A stretch of DNA of 64,000 nt. It comes from Ministeria vibrans ATCC 50519. Taxonomy: Eukaryota > Opisthokonta > Filasterea. The position numbers were made by a program, and so were the translations under genes. The stretch spans positions 1 to 64,000 of the forward strand of contig CALSCP010002792.1 in assembly GCA_943704425.1 (NCBI GenBank). The letters are read 5' to 3'. The notes under the pieces are model-generated. The model ran no database searches. It saw nothing but the letters and a program-made list of their open reading frames with translations, and was not told the DNA's origin. Shown here piece after piece: positions 56,101 through 63,532 of the stretch (its first letter is position 1; the number at the start of each line of letters is the position of its first letter).

Positions 56101-59100
56101 CTGCGTAGCCATCGCTCGCCGTGTTGCTGGTGCGACAGGTGAGCTGCGACGAGCTGGCGACACTCGAGACGACACAAGGGCGACCACCAATGGAGACGAG
56201 GTTATTCGAGGGAGTGACCGAGTCAAAACCCGAGCCGGACACGACAATGGGGAGGCCACCGGAGGTGGCGCCGCTCGCAGGCGACATGCCGGTGACGGCC
56301 GGTGTGTGGACAAAGAGCACGTGGTTGGAGACGCCAGCGCCGTTCGCCGCATGTGCGACAAGCGGCACGAGCGATCCAACGGGTGTCTCTGTGTGCAGAG
56401 TACAGTTGACCTCGTTGTCGGCAATCTGACCGACAACCACGGTGCATGCCTGGGCAGCGAAGACGACGGAAAGATCCGCGGCAACCGAGCCAAAATTGCT
56501 ACCACGAAGGGTCACGGCAGTGCTAAGAGGGCTCATGTGGGGCACAATGGCGCTAACATGGGGTGTGGCGCTACCCTCAAAGGAAAACGTAAGCGCTGAG
56601 GTGTCGACGACAACATCCTTGATGGTGACAATAGGCTTTGCAGAGAGGACGCTCGCGGCGAGCGAGCGCACGGTGATCGTACCGCGCATGTCGACCTCGC
56701 CGTGGGTGTTGGACACGTAGTAGTGAGTGCCGGGCTGTGAGAAGGCGCGTGAGTACGAGCCAATGCGCGATGCGGCACCGCTGATAAAGCCACCCTCGAG
56801 AGGTTCGGTGTCTGAGTCGCTGGCGACCTCGACGACCGAGTGGAATGCGCCCAGAAAGACGTCGCCAACCCACGACCATGCAACCGAATCACCCACGTTA
56901 ATGGTGAGGTCGCGCGGCGACCAGGCGTACCCGAGTCCCAAAGCGGCATTGGCCTCGGCCGTGTTGTTCACCTTGTGTGTGCTGCTTGCCGACGCGGTGA
57001 CACACGTGATGGTCTCAGCAGACGTGTCAACCTGCGACACGACACAGTCGGTGTCGTCGGCGAGTGTGACACTGACATCACCCGCAACAGTGGTGGTGCC
57101 GGCGAGGCCGCTGAGGGAGAAGGTGAGAGTCTGGGCACCGCGGAGCGAGCCAGTGGTTGGGCTCAAGGTGGAGGCAACCAGAGCGTAGGCGAAGTCGGCG
57201 GCATTAGCGTTGACAGGAGTGGATGCACCGGCCGAGGGGACGTGCACCGTGACGACATGTGTGCCGTCGATGTGTGCCGACGTAACACACTCGATGTTCG
57301 AATCGTTCACCGATGCGACGTTGACGACACAGTTGGCGCTGTCAATGGCCACGGATATTTCGTTTGCACTCGTGTCGCCCACGAGGAAGTTTGCCCCAGT
57401 CAGTGTGATGGTAGTGCCACCAAGTCCGCTCCCGCTGTTGGGCGACACCGAAGAGACGGAAGGCGTGGCGGCGGCACTGTAGGTGAACGCGGAGACACTC
57501 GTGGCAGTCGGTGTGGTGCTGGAGCCAGTGGCGCTGACGGTGACGGCGACTGTGGCGGCGCCCGCGGTGGACGACGCAGGAAGCGTGCAATCAATGTGCG
57601 TCTCGTTACTGCTCACAATAGTACAGGCCTGGGCGGTCCCCGCATTTCCATTGGGGTACACGGTGACGGCGAGCTGATCGGCGACGGCCCCAAAGCCAGT
57701 ACCAACCACGGTGATGGGTGTGGCACCACCGAGCGAGGCGGTAGCATCCACACGCGGCAAGGCAACGCTGGTGATAGTGACACCAACAACGACGGTGGGG
57801 GTGCCGGAGGCGAGACCATTTGGGGAGACTGTAGCGGCGAGTGTGAAGGTGCCAGCGGGCTGGTCGAGCGCGAGCGAACAAACAATGGTCGAGCTGGTCG
57901 AGTCGGTGACGGTACAGAAGTTGTCGGTACCGACCTTGACGGTGACGTCGCTGCTGGACGCCGCGGCAATGTTGGAGCCGCTGAGAGTAATGGTGGAGCC
58001 GGGTGCAACGGGGTCGGTGGGTGCCACAGTGGAGACAGTGGGAGCGGCGGCGGCGCTATACAGAAATGTGCAGTTGTCGGGGTTGGGACAAGAGGACGGA
58101 ACGCCGTCGACGAAGGCACGCACAAAGCCCGACGAGACCACGGTTGGAACGCTGAGCCAGTCACCCGGGATGGGCGCGACCAGGAGACCACCAATGACGG
58201 TGCGCTCGATGGTCACGGCTGCGTTGACGCCAGCAAGCGAGGTGTGCGTGAGGTTAAAGAGTGGCTGAGTACCACCGAGAGCGTCGAAGCGCACGTCCCA
58301 GGCGACGCCAAGGCACTTGTCGGAGGGCGAGGTGGATGCCTCGGTGACGGTGATATTTGCGCCGTACACGCGAGCGGCTTCGAGAGCGTTGGTGACCTCA
58401 TCCGTAGTCATGTTTGCAAACAAGTTGGTGGTGACGCCGCTGCGAGAGAGACGGAACGAGCCGGCGAGGGGTTCGGGGAGCTCGTTGATACTGGCAACAA
58501 CGACGGACACATTGAGAGCGTTGGAGGAGACCTCAAGGTCCGAGGGGTCCGCAACGACCAGGGGAAGATCGGAGGCGCACTGGTTGGGCAAGGGTGTGAA
58601 GGCAAGGGTCCACGAGCCGAAAGTATCCGAGGTGACGGCGACATCGGCAATGGCAATGTTGTTTGGGGTGGCGGCGGTCTCGTCGCGCACGACAGTGCGT
58701 GCCTTGGACGCGATGGAAAATTCGTCGATGTAGAATTCGCCGCCCTCGAACGAGTTTGAGCTGATGGGGCGGTACCAAATGAGAGCGGTGATGCGACGAT
58801 CGGGATCGTAGCCCATCGAGTCTTGTAGCTGGTTGTTGATGTTGATACAAGTGTAGTGCCAGTCGTCGTCGCGCGTGACAGTGTGTCCGACCGTGTTGAA
58901 CGACGCCACCTTGGCGTAGTTGTGCGACGGCTCCGCCGTGACCTCGACCGATTTCCAGTTGTGGCCGCTCACATCGTCAACCTTGATGAGCATAGTGACG
59001 CGCGAGGCCGGAGGAATGCGGTAGGCAGTACAGATGAAAGGGTGCGACTTGACCTTGAAGCCAGTGGAGCCCTGGCCACTCTCGGCGTTGGACGAGTCCT

Positions 59101-60211
59101 CAAAGTTGCGACCGTACGAGTTTGACATGTAAAGCGACTTGGCGCCACAAAAGGACGTTGTCTCGACAATTTCCGGCGTGACACTATCGCGCTTGCCCCA
59201 CAAGTCGTCGACTGTCTCGAAGGTGTCGACGTCAAAGGATTCGCCTCCATTTGTATTGACGGTGCACTTGTTGCGGCTGAGGTTGAGGACGGCGTCGTGC
59301 ACCTCTGCGGTGGTTGCGTTGACGTCGAGCGGAGCGGTGGTGCGGTTGCCAAAGCTGAGGGTGAACGAGCCGGTGGTCTCCTCGAAGTTTTCAATGGTGA
59401 CCGACTGACGAGCAGGAAAGATTTCGGTGCTGATGCTGATGCGCTGGACCTCTTGGATGGCGCGATGAGTCTGGTTGCGCGTGTAGGCGCTCTCGTGGAA
59501 GAAAGCGCCGACATTGAGAAATTCCTCGCCATTGTTCTCCTTGAGGAGCACCTCAACCAGGTAGTGGGTGCCAGCGACCAACTGGAGCGGGCTGCTCTGT
59601 TGCCCCGTAAGTTGGTCGAAGCGGACGAAGGAACTGACTGCCTTGGAGACGTAGGCAATTTTGGTGAGGCCCGCAGCGGTGGCGTCGGTGCTGAGGAATA
59701 GCTCGCTGTCGTCGTCCGACGCGACCATGAGGGTGTAGGTGCCGGAGAAGGGGACGCGCAGGAGCGAACGGTAGCGCACGCCAAACTCGTTCATGTTCGT
59801 GGCCGGGTGATATGCGAGTTCGTCGACGATAATGGATGAGTCGGGGCTGTTGGGGTAGCGAGCGTCGGCGGTGAGCGACGACACATCGGCGCCAGCAATA
59901 GAACCCCAAAAATCACGAAGGGCGCCACGCGAGCCAGGCACAACCGAGTCGACGCTGGCAGGGGCAGAGCCGCGAGAGCCGGTGATGCAGGTGGCGCGTG
60001 TGCCGTTGTGTGAAACGGACACAATGGTACAGGCAATGTCGGTGGAGGCACTGACGGAAATGGCAATGGAGACACGCGACGCGTCAAAGCCGAATCCCTG
60101 GCCAAAGAGTGTCAGGGTGGTGCCGCCGACAAGTGAGCCAGCGGCGGGCGAGATGCGGTCAATGACGGGGTACACTTGATGGTTGTACAGGCGCCCGTCA
60201 CGAGACACGAG
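47156..60211 (-). CDS. fibrocystin-L (PKHD1L1)-like giant membrane protein, first exon not found
   Basis: One exon of 13,056 bases on the minus strand encodes 4351 residues (human PKHD1L1 about 4240). Order with rough residues: IPT/TIG domain (RISPAAGSLVGGTTLTLFGQ, 15-70); PA14-type domain (about 100-240); long TIG array; cupredoxin-like domain (LTINVGDSVAWSWVGD, about 1095-1185); LamG/concanavalin-like insert (about 1375-1630); more TIGs; first G8 domain (WGGENPPAAGESVVIPAGHT, about 2127); parallel beta-helix repeats (HYHMSGSLPTSYIRGCSIHH); second G8 (NPASWENGTLPQAGADVDI, about 2935); second beta-helix; one transmembrane helix (AGIIAGVVVGCLLLVLVIGG, about 4150) and a cytoplasmic tail of about 175 residues. 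The exon begins after an acceptor (LVSRDG...), so the start codon and signal peptide lie on a missing upstream exon. Relatives act at cilia or the cell surface. Confidence 0.93.
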   Translation of the reverse strand, partial: LVSRDGRLYNHQVYPVIDRISPAAGSLVGGTTLTLFGQGFGFDASRVSIAISVSASTDIACTIVSVSHNGTRATCITGSRGSAPASVDSVVPGSRGALRDFWGSIAGADVSSLTADARYPNSPDSSIIVDELAYHPATNMNEFGVRYRSLLRVPFSGTYTLMVASDDDSELFLSTDATAAGLTKIAYVSKAVSSFVRFDQLTGQQSSPLQLVAGTHYLVEVLLKENNGEEFLNVGAFFHESAYTRNQTHRAIQEVQRISISTEIFPARQSVTIENFEETTGSFTLSFGNRTTAPLDVNATTAEVHDAVLNLSRNKCTVNTNGGESFDVDTFETVDDLWGKRDSVTPEIVETTSFCGAKSLYMSNSYGRNFEDSSNAESGQGSTGFKVKSHPFICTAYRIPPASRVTMLIKVDDVSGHNWKSVEVTAEPSHNYAKVASFNTVGHTVTRDDDWHYTCININNQLQDSMGYDPDRRITALIWYRPISSNSFEGGEFYIDEFSIASKARTVVRDETAATPNNIAIADVAVTSDTFGSWTLAFTPLPNQCASDLPLVVADPSDLEVSSNALNVSVVVASINELPEPLAGSFRLSRSGVTTNLFANMTTDEVTNALEAARVYGANITVTEASTSPSDKCLGVAWDVRFDALGGTQPLFNLTHTSLAGVNAAVTIERTVIGGLLVAPIPGDWLSVPTVVSSGFVRAFVDGVPSSCPNPDNCTFLYSAAAAPTVSTVAPTDPVAPGSTITLSGSNIAAASSSDVTVKVGTDNFCTVTDSTSSTIVCSLALDQPAGTFTLAATVSPNGLASGTPTVVVGVTITSVALPRVDATASLGGATPITVVGTGFGAVADQLAVTVYPNGNAGTAQACTIVSSNETHIDCTLPASSTAGAATVAVTVSATGSSTTPTATSVSAFTYSAAATPSVSSVSPNSGSGLGGTTITLTGANFLVGDTSANEISVAIDSANCVVNVASVNDSNIECVTSAHIDGTHVVTVHVPSAGASTPVNANAADFAYALVASTLSPTTGSLRGAQTLTFSLSGLAGTTTVAGDVSVTLADDTDCVVSQVDTSAETITCVTASASSTHKVNNTAEANAALGLGYAWSPRDLTINVGDSVAWSWVGDVFLGAFHSVVEVASDSDTEPLEGGFISGAASRIGSYSRAFSQPGTHYYVSNTHGEVDMRGTITVRSLAASVLSAKPIVTIKDVVVDTSALTFSFEGSATPHVSAIVPHMSPLSTAVTLRGSNFGSVAADLSVVFAAQACTVVVGQIADNEVNCTLHTETPVGSLVPLVAHAANGAGVSNHVLFVHTPAVTGMSPASGATSGGLPIVVSGSGFDSVTPSNNLVSIGGRPCVVSSVASSSQLTCRTSNTASDGYAAAVRQAAPLAQWSLDDAVVESTVVSTGSLDISTTGVYVDSGPSAYRTATGIHATVDDNVALNATTATVSVPYVPALNAASMAVELWMRGHDAANPTGDFEQLLVSGIGYALVLNSCGHIEFWVGVSWPGHNASVCAPNACDSCINNHRLVKSQTSPWNATNVFASGHYAVLVGPVVSVGGAWHHLVANIETTMDASSTTLSLFVDGALVASYTLAVDESLAANTNEKLIIGAGSSPVSIDEVSIFGAPLAAETVALHHQLGSSQAQLVTIAVGGVASTAHAACVAASECTFEYDQALTPWVASATASSPTVVAGDTITINGTGFAPSVLAVYIGTIGEYPCTVVTESATQITCTVSEAPANVRSVSVVVANAGVAQFSGSNTSALITHRLELGAVAPSSGSTLGGTSLTISGHGLPTDEDMVRVKLGNDAECVVDSLANSNTVVCTTDAGSDMASASAVSVSIDSGVTWSTSSGTFQQASASTPTVTSTSSSSPNGGEQLTLGGTLLGTTVSTKVTLIDVEDAAFVCTVTLANASSVVCTLPDALPAGSYTLEVHAAPAGYASVTPAAVNVPLSLSTVSPVTSSYGGGIDLTLSGAGFHANSVVTVCSVPCVVSASSDSSITCRVGAYTGANEAVPASDTVCVVKVALEDDSLDSTLASSFTFSTSLTPAVSTISPSLGGTGGNVLVTITGSGFDANGTPTVTIGERACVVATASANLITCHTANSTTTFVDHVRVHIAGQGASTVGNHTSFTYIDLWSSKYTWGGENPPAAGESVVIPAGHTVMLDVNTPKLGFLLIDGVLEFARKDVTLDAEYILVNDGELNIGTEAEPFLNRAIITLHGTHRSKEIPIFGAKCIGVRRGSIDLHGKPEVTWTRLAVSAQPGDTSITLKEPVGWPVGAEILLTSTGHDGNDTDIVTVTNVSGAIVTFDRPLSHEHLSMTQTVNGFTLRVEGEVALLSRNIIIQGNVLTTPEVQPGEDQYGVHLLMNKVKWGKIEYVEVRHAGQAFGLGRYPLHYHMSGSLPTSYIRGCSIHHTFNRGLTAHGVHDALFEKNVIYNTLGHSYFVEDGIETGNRFIGNLGCLTKPSLALLNTDVTPATFWVTNADNIYEDNVAAGSSHYGWWYNLEEHPTGPSATVTVCPRVGKFGAHNNNLAHSNGEFGLRTWNREGGYSPHVNGCNGGGLATAQFANFTTYANRINGVEFTKTGHIQLVNAIIADSVDFGLEWTEIEEGTWGGPLFKDSLIMARSDMMETTEAKRNMTIGLGAIKTPKSFFLTVSGVTIHGYDSSLDGIRSDAAAFYACSKCKPAQGGFEVRFEKMSFINSPHRANWPWEHAVMYRDVDGTLAGMTGGWVMPTMGLLSSTECTLNSPAWSVGSFGGAVCDSTRNYRRAAFNSVNPSSIEGKDAIFNNTHGTTNVPWKQKRITHTNGYMAILPMGELTTLRFDLASQSEVDPTKINMAIYEALPLDTIILHQNVLSAPDHFQIGSNRVGKETDVVSTDPHMTWHFNKTISDRLEYVLSGRRSDMSSTTGITLNANYRLNMCPVGGCPLPPLPLWLQPGIRYWSNPASWENGTLPQAGADVDIADIWIMIVDVTPPPLGTVNVFGELRWDHRQPISMTAQNILIRNGKLAIGNETHPAEHEARIMLTGDRQTPGPSFSNDLNLGSKSIGVFGELALYGKPSVAQWTLLGTSVAAGDTSIDLEHPVDWPIGAVIAISTTDYDVYQCEKATIAAVQNGGRRLQLSAPLANPHYASAHFVAGTPLSYRLSAAVGLLSGKTIIIEGLNDAADVLNVQQYGASILVANFVWTIVNGADEDTLYEGKIKVDSVEFRNAGQRAWYDENDPRHVIAIRGIGSNGEVSYIKRCSVNTGYNTFVGIYGSNGVAVEDNVVFQSFSSTFKVVSGDSNSFLRNLGMQMRVELPNPADDHLREIIAVFDISGTNSVVRHNRAAGGERSCFRVRGDECSSSLTDVSRRVFDNEGNSCLMGFRLEATSAVDATCSEAKGIRVWKSWDFGVYTKSRLSARFTDVFTADAKVGISANVENGGIQKLTGSTVEVADIVAISRSPVPGPVVRPLVVEPNSLSVGRFFTGIMFPQFAMTMSPGPPYPWHKVKFYANVQGRSSFTNVTLIDFVGRDFAITSNELAPDAQHPMVVRNVTKVNVGASNVVHLYTPDPSAVNPKDCVFDLCPGKKASMIDDLDGSLSGLGERTMVLPNSELAFKQNLIPFAARVRPDGSVMPWSSVYSTVGIIKSSRCVFNSVMSAWYCPGMLHKMLVVESLDSDTETRNVAPLAVIGENAIQNVNSFQDWGWCEGYTCQERLSQWHPIVKVAVHYDLYFRGTPPGKMRLQLLNSDAGQSVRTSIFYTQPERFDVYVDGRYITPQNTEYLLDGQQRRPQGSQYLPALGAHNGANYFDRASARLYVVLNGPGNVVIKKAPVVQVSLEMALPLPQFFELNLIANLAMILDKDPATIRIVNIVAAAGRRRAVDTTEVTVEIGPEPLANLTVTTTNNATTPTGGTSGNSTTSGFDDLDGTESDPDTLVGAPPSVNDTLAEYQATLAAQADEAALVAELQAAAQKLQNAAQSGELAVLVNGTLFEVVVEAPAAVAEPSVPVEIPVNVDPTPEQIAAAAAAEAEALAAEQAAVLSTLIADPLDIPELILPVIGDKFGVVENGRRSVSMKAYVTDVDGVVIASIGTETNPWNMTISLWNTTSDSAIEDGTLQGNLTVPVINGVAIFDDVTVDELASMNHALRFTPSISALSSTTSSLGSLSSSSSSSSAGIIAGVVVGCLLLVLVIGGYVLYRRNEQLKQSKKKYEGTYSQQRTGSMREREHEHELQRRQASMATVLEVQQSGLELDEDWRSGSSKSEGDDNVSEDERASRRIWRRPSVAADATYEDLVHFVTREGDLRRKTETALKVLQVREQERWQHGRVLNDPEIGPQEIDIDNSDPAMRYLARRRSLVVEPPEWVQRAKTGPYLSESPE

Positions 60212-60337
60212 CTGTTAAGACAGGGAAGAAGAGATCAGGGAGGTGATTGCGACGGGTTGTGTTGTGTTGTGTTTTTTTTTTTTTTTTTTTTTCTTTTTTT
60301 TTTTTTTTCTCTCTCCTCTTTCCACTTTCCTTTTCAG
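60212..60337. other. 126-bp junction with poly-T between two divergent genes lacking first exons
   Basis: Holds a GTTGTGTTGTGTTG tract and two T runs (about 60,272-60,291 and 60,295-60,308). The fibrocystin-L exon (minus) begins with a splice acceptor at 60212-60213 and the ACBD3 exon (plus) begins with one ending at 60337. There is no room here for a promoter, a signal-peptide exon and an ACBD3 first exon. Confidence 0.7.
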
Positions 60338-61343
60338 CTCACTGGCGAAGAGTACACCATCAAGACGTACGGCCGTGGCATCGACGATGTGTATCGGATG
60401 GCGTTGAGATATTTCCAGAACGGTACGTGTGCTGGGTCGTCGCGTGGAGCGAGAGGCAGGCGAGCAGACGCCGACACGGCAGTGCGGCTGTGTCGGTGCA
60501 GCGCGCGTCGCGTTGGATGTGCTGCCGTGGCACTCCACGCCCACCCCCTGCCCCGCTCTCTCTCTCTTCCTTGCATCCGCCTACACCCCGTCTACCCTAC
60601 TCGATGGATCCTTTGCGAATCCGTTGCGCTCCATCTCTCGTTTGTTTGTGCAATGATTCCCTTTCTCGTCGTGTCTCCTCTTTTTTTTCTTCTTCTTTCT
60701 CTCCCTCCTCTCGTCGTTTCTGTCTGCTCTGCTGGTGCCTTTTTGCATTGAAAGCAGCGTGCACTCCACCATCCTACTAAACTGATGCTGGGCTCTTCAC
60801 GGGGCGTGCGTAGAGGAGGGCAAAATCAAGCTGCACTACGATCACAAATCACGCCTGTACGCCTTCCGCAAGCAAATTCGAGTTGGGCCGTACAGCGAGG
60901 AGAAGATGCCCGAGCTGGGCTTCTTTGACTTTGTTGGTCGTGATCGAAGGTGAGAAAGAGAGAGTGGACGGGGGAGCGAGGAGAAAAAGCACAGTGCCAC
61001 ATTGGGTTTGTGCGTGTCCATGAGTGTTTGTTCCTGCATAATGATTTACCGTTGGCTGCCCGTTTTATTAGGAACGCATGGCAACAATTGGGAAGCATGA
61101 GTAAGGAGGAAGCCATGACATGTTTCATACAGTTGCTGGAGGAACTGGTTCCCGAATGGGTGGCCTGGGCACACGACGAGATCAAGGCGATTGAGGAAGC
61201 GGAGCGACTTGAGGCGGAGCTCAAGGCTCGCGAAGAACGACGAAGGCGAGAGGTCGCCGAGAGAGAAGAACGACGTCGCGCCGAAATGGCTGCAGCAGCA
61301 GCGGCCGCAGCAGCATCAGTAGCGTCGCCACAACAGAGACAAG

Positions 61344-61378
<35 letters not shown>

Positions 61379-61961
61379 AAACAGCAACAACAAGAGGCGT
61401 CGTCGACTGCCTCAAGTTCGGCACAACCACAGGGAATTGTACCTCTGGAGTCGCACAAGGGCAGTGAGGGCGGCGAGGCACGCGTCGCTGGCTTCATTAC
61501 GGCTGCAGCGGCAGACGAAGACGCGCACCTGGTCATTGGTAACACACTCGATATGCCCCCAACCCTTCAAATTTTCTCATCTTACATAATTCCTGTCTGT
61601 TTTGGGGTGCGTAGGTCGAGGAGAAACGGTGACAGTGCGGTGTCCGGCAACGACACCAGGCAACCTGACCACATGGGAGTTTGCAACGGAAGCATACGAC
61701 ATTGGGTTTGGGGTTGCGTTTGAGTTCAGTCGCAAGACGACGGCGGACACGAGCGAGGAAGGGCCCTCGGAGACCATTGTCGAGACCATCCTGCCTCTCA
61801 ACCGCTGTGATAGCTACAGTGACGTCATGCGCGGTGGCCATGTGTGTGCCCAGTCGGGTGTCTACCTCCTCAAGTTTGACAACAGCTTTTCTCTTCTCCG
61901 CTCCAAGAACCTTTACTACCATGTCTACTCTCGCTCTTTCCCTCAATCCCAAAAGCAATGA
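60338..61961 (+). CDS. ACBD3: ACBD3-like Golgi protein: acyl-CoA-binding and GOLD domains, 5' end missing
   Basis: Four exons, 60338..60422, 60814..60949, 61072..61538 and 61615..61961, encode 344 residues with consistent phases. The ACBP domain starts in the first visible exon (IDDVYRMALRYFQN) and continues with RLYAFRKQIRVGPYSEEK, ELGFFDFVGRDRRNAWQQLG and MSKEEAM. A highly charged coiled coil follows (EEAERLEAELKAREERRRR), then a poly-Gln tract from CAA repeats (61,346-61,393). The C-terminal GOLD domain has GRGETVTVRCPA, WEFATEAYDIGFGVAFEF and SGVYLLKFDNSFSLLRSKNL, a close match to ACBD3/GCP60, a Golgi scaffold that binds giantin and PI4KB in animals. No in-frame ATG exon with a matching phase is found upstream. 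Confidence 0.93.
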
Positions 61962-62087
61962 ATAATCCCTCAAACAATGAATCATCCCTCAAACAATGAA
62001 TTATCCATCAAACAACGAATCATCGTGTGGTCCTCTTACTCAGTTACAATCTTATTGTATTATTTTGTTGTTGTTGGGCACTGCCCA

Positions 62088-63336
62088 TCACTCTTTGTTC
62101 TTCTTCTGCTTCCGTTTGGCCTTTTCCTCTTTGCGTGCGCGTTTTGCTTCGCGTCGCTCTTCCTCCTCTCTCTCCTCTGCATTCCGCTTTTGCCCGTCTT
62201 CGTCGCGCTGTCTCTTCTTACTGCGCTTCTTCTCCTTCTTCTTTCGCGCCTCCTCTGCCGCTTCTTCTGCTTCCTCTTCTTCTTCCTTTTGTTTGCGCTC
62301 CTTGCGCTCTCGCTTCTTCTGTTCCTTCTTCAGTTTCTTAGCCGGCATGCTGTCGGCGTCTTCCGTCACAACAGGTCGCTCAACGACCGTCTGCTCCTGC
62401 GCAATCGTGAAACCCAGTCCCATGGGCCGTCTTTCATCCTCATCGTCGTCCTCCTTCTCCTCTTGCTCCTCCTCGTCGTCGTCATCATCACTTGCATCGC
62501 GCGACGTGCCCACGGACATGGAAACACCGCGTTTGCGCGACGCAAGGTACGCCTCCATGCTGGTGGCGCTTGTGGTAAATTCATACTCTTGGATAACTCC
62601 CTTGGTGGGAGTCGCAGTCGTCGACTTGGATGATCCTTCCTCGGCATCGTCATCACTTGCCGCAGCACTTTGAGTGGCACTCGTCGGTGTGCTCTCGACA
62701 CGCTGACCAAGAATCATCGCCATGTCACGTTCGCTAAGGATGGGAGATCAGTCTGTTGGAGCTTTTCTGGCGAGCTCGTCAGGCTCAACCTTACCTGTAC
62801 TTTGCCGCATCCTTGTTCGCCACAAAGCGACGGTAGAAGAGACGCTTAGTGCTGGCTGCGCAGTCTTGCAAGTAGGTCGTGTTGCTCTCCGTTTTCGCAT
62901 CGACATCCTTGGCGGTGTCCTCGCTAATGCGCGACAGCAGACTGCTGTACGCATCCTGAACCTGAAGCCAGTTGTCGTCCACACGCTGTGTCACCCCCAA
63001 ACCACGGTTGTCCACGTTCTTTTTCACCTGAACAACAGCAAAATGTGAGACATTAAAAAAAAAAAAAGTCATAAAAAAAAGGCGGATGCGCAAGTGACTG
63101 TGAGCGAAACGCTCGTGGACAAACAGGCATCTGCGCGACAGCTACACTCCTACCTTGACGTGTTCAAGCGTTCCCTTGCCTTCGCGGCCCAGCCCGGCGC
63201 CCTCCTTCCAGCCCATGCCGGCCAGCAGCTTGTGCCCGTACTTGCTCGTGTCCCGGCTCCACTCGGTGTTGTTGGGGTCGCCCGCCCACTTGGCCTTGCG
63301 TCGCCCTCGAGGATTCACCGAACTGACCACCTCCAT
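62088..63336 (-). CDS. PINX1: PINX1-like G-patch nucleolar protein
   Basis: Homologue of PIN2/TERF1-interacting telomerase inhibitor 1 (yeast Gno1), a nucleolar G-patch cofactor of the Prp43/DHX15 helicase in rRNA maturation. Three exons on the minus strand, 63336..63154, 63027..62795 and 62733..62088; 353 residues. The N-terminus has the family start RRKAKWAGDPNNTEWSRD and the G-patch YGHKLLAGMGWKEGAGLGRE continuing as GTLEHVKVKKNVDNRGLGV across intron 1. Then VDDNWLQVQDAYSSLLSRI, and SMEAYLASRKRG, similar to the conserved EYFAKRM motif. The tail is long and Lys/Glu/Arg-rich, typical of nucleolar proteins. Convergent with ACBD3 (126 bp) and divergent from IFT54. Confidence 0.93.
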
Positions 63337-63532
63337 TGCAACAGAAAAGAAAGAGAATTAGAGAAAATGTGTGTGTTAAAACAGTTAAATGAAAATTGGA
63401 AAAAACGAAAAAGAAGGGTAACTAAGTTTTCAAATTTCACCTTTTTTTTGTCTCTCACATCGTACACTCTCAAGCATCACCAACTACCAGATTCATACTC
63501 AATCATTAAGCATAGCAGCAAGTGGTGTGGAG
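63337..63532. promoter_or_regulatory. short divergent promoter of PINX1 and IFT54
   Basis: Only 196 bp separate the two start codons, so both promoters must lie here. No obvious X-box or TATA element was recognised by eye. Confidence 0.5.

Noticed and set aside
56840-58759. 639-codon plus-strand open frame antisense to the fibrocystin-L gene
   Set aside because: It mirrors the codon bias of the minus-strand gene (G/C at third positions prevents stops). Its protein is Gly/Arg/Asp-rich without domains, whereas the minus strand has clear TIG, PA14 and G8 domains.
60179-60337. ATG at 60179 as the ACBD3 start
   Set aside because: It is in frame only by reading through the poly-T, giving a poly-Phe run, and it is antisense to the fibrocystin-L coding exon. 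The only good donor there (GGGAG/GTGATT) leaves the wrong phase.
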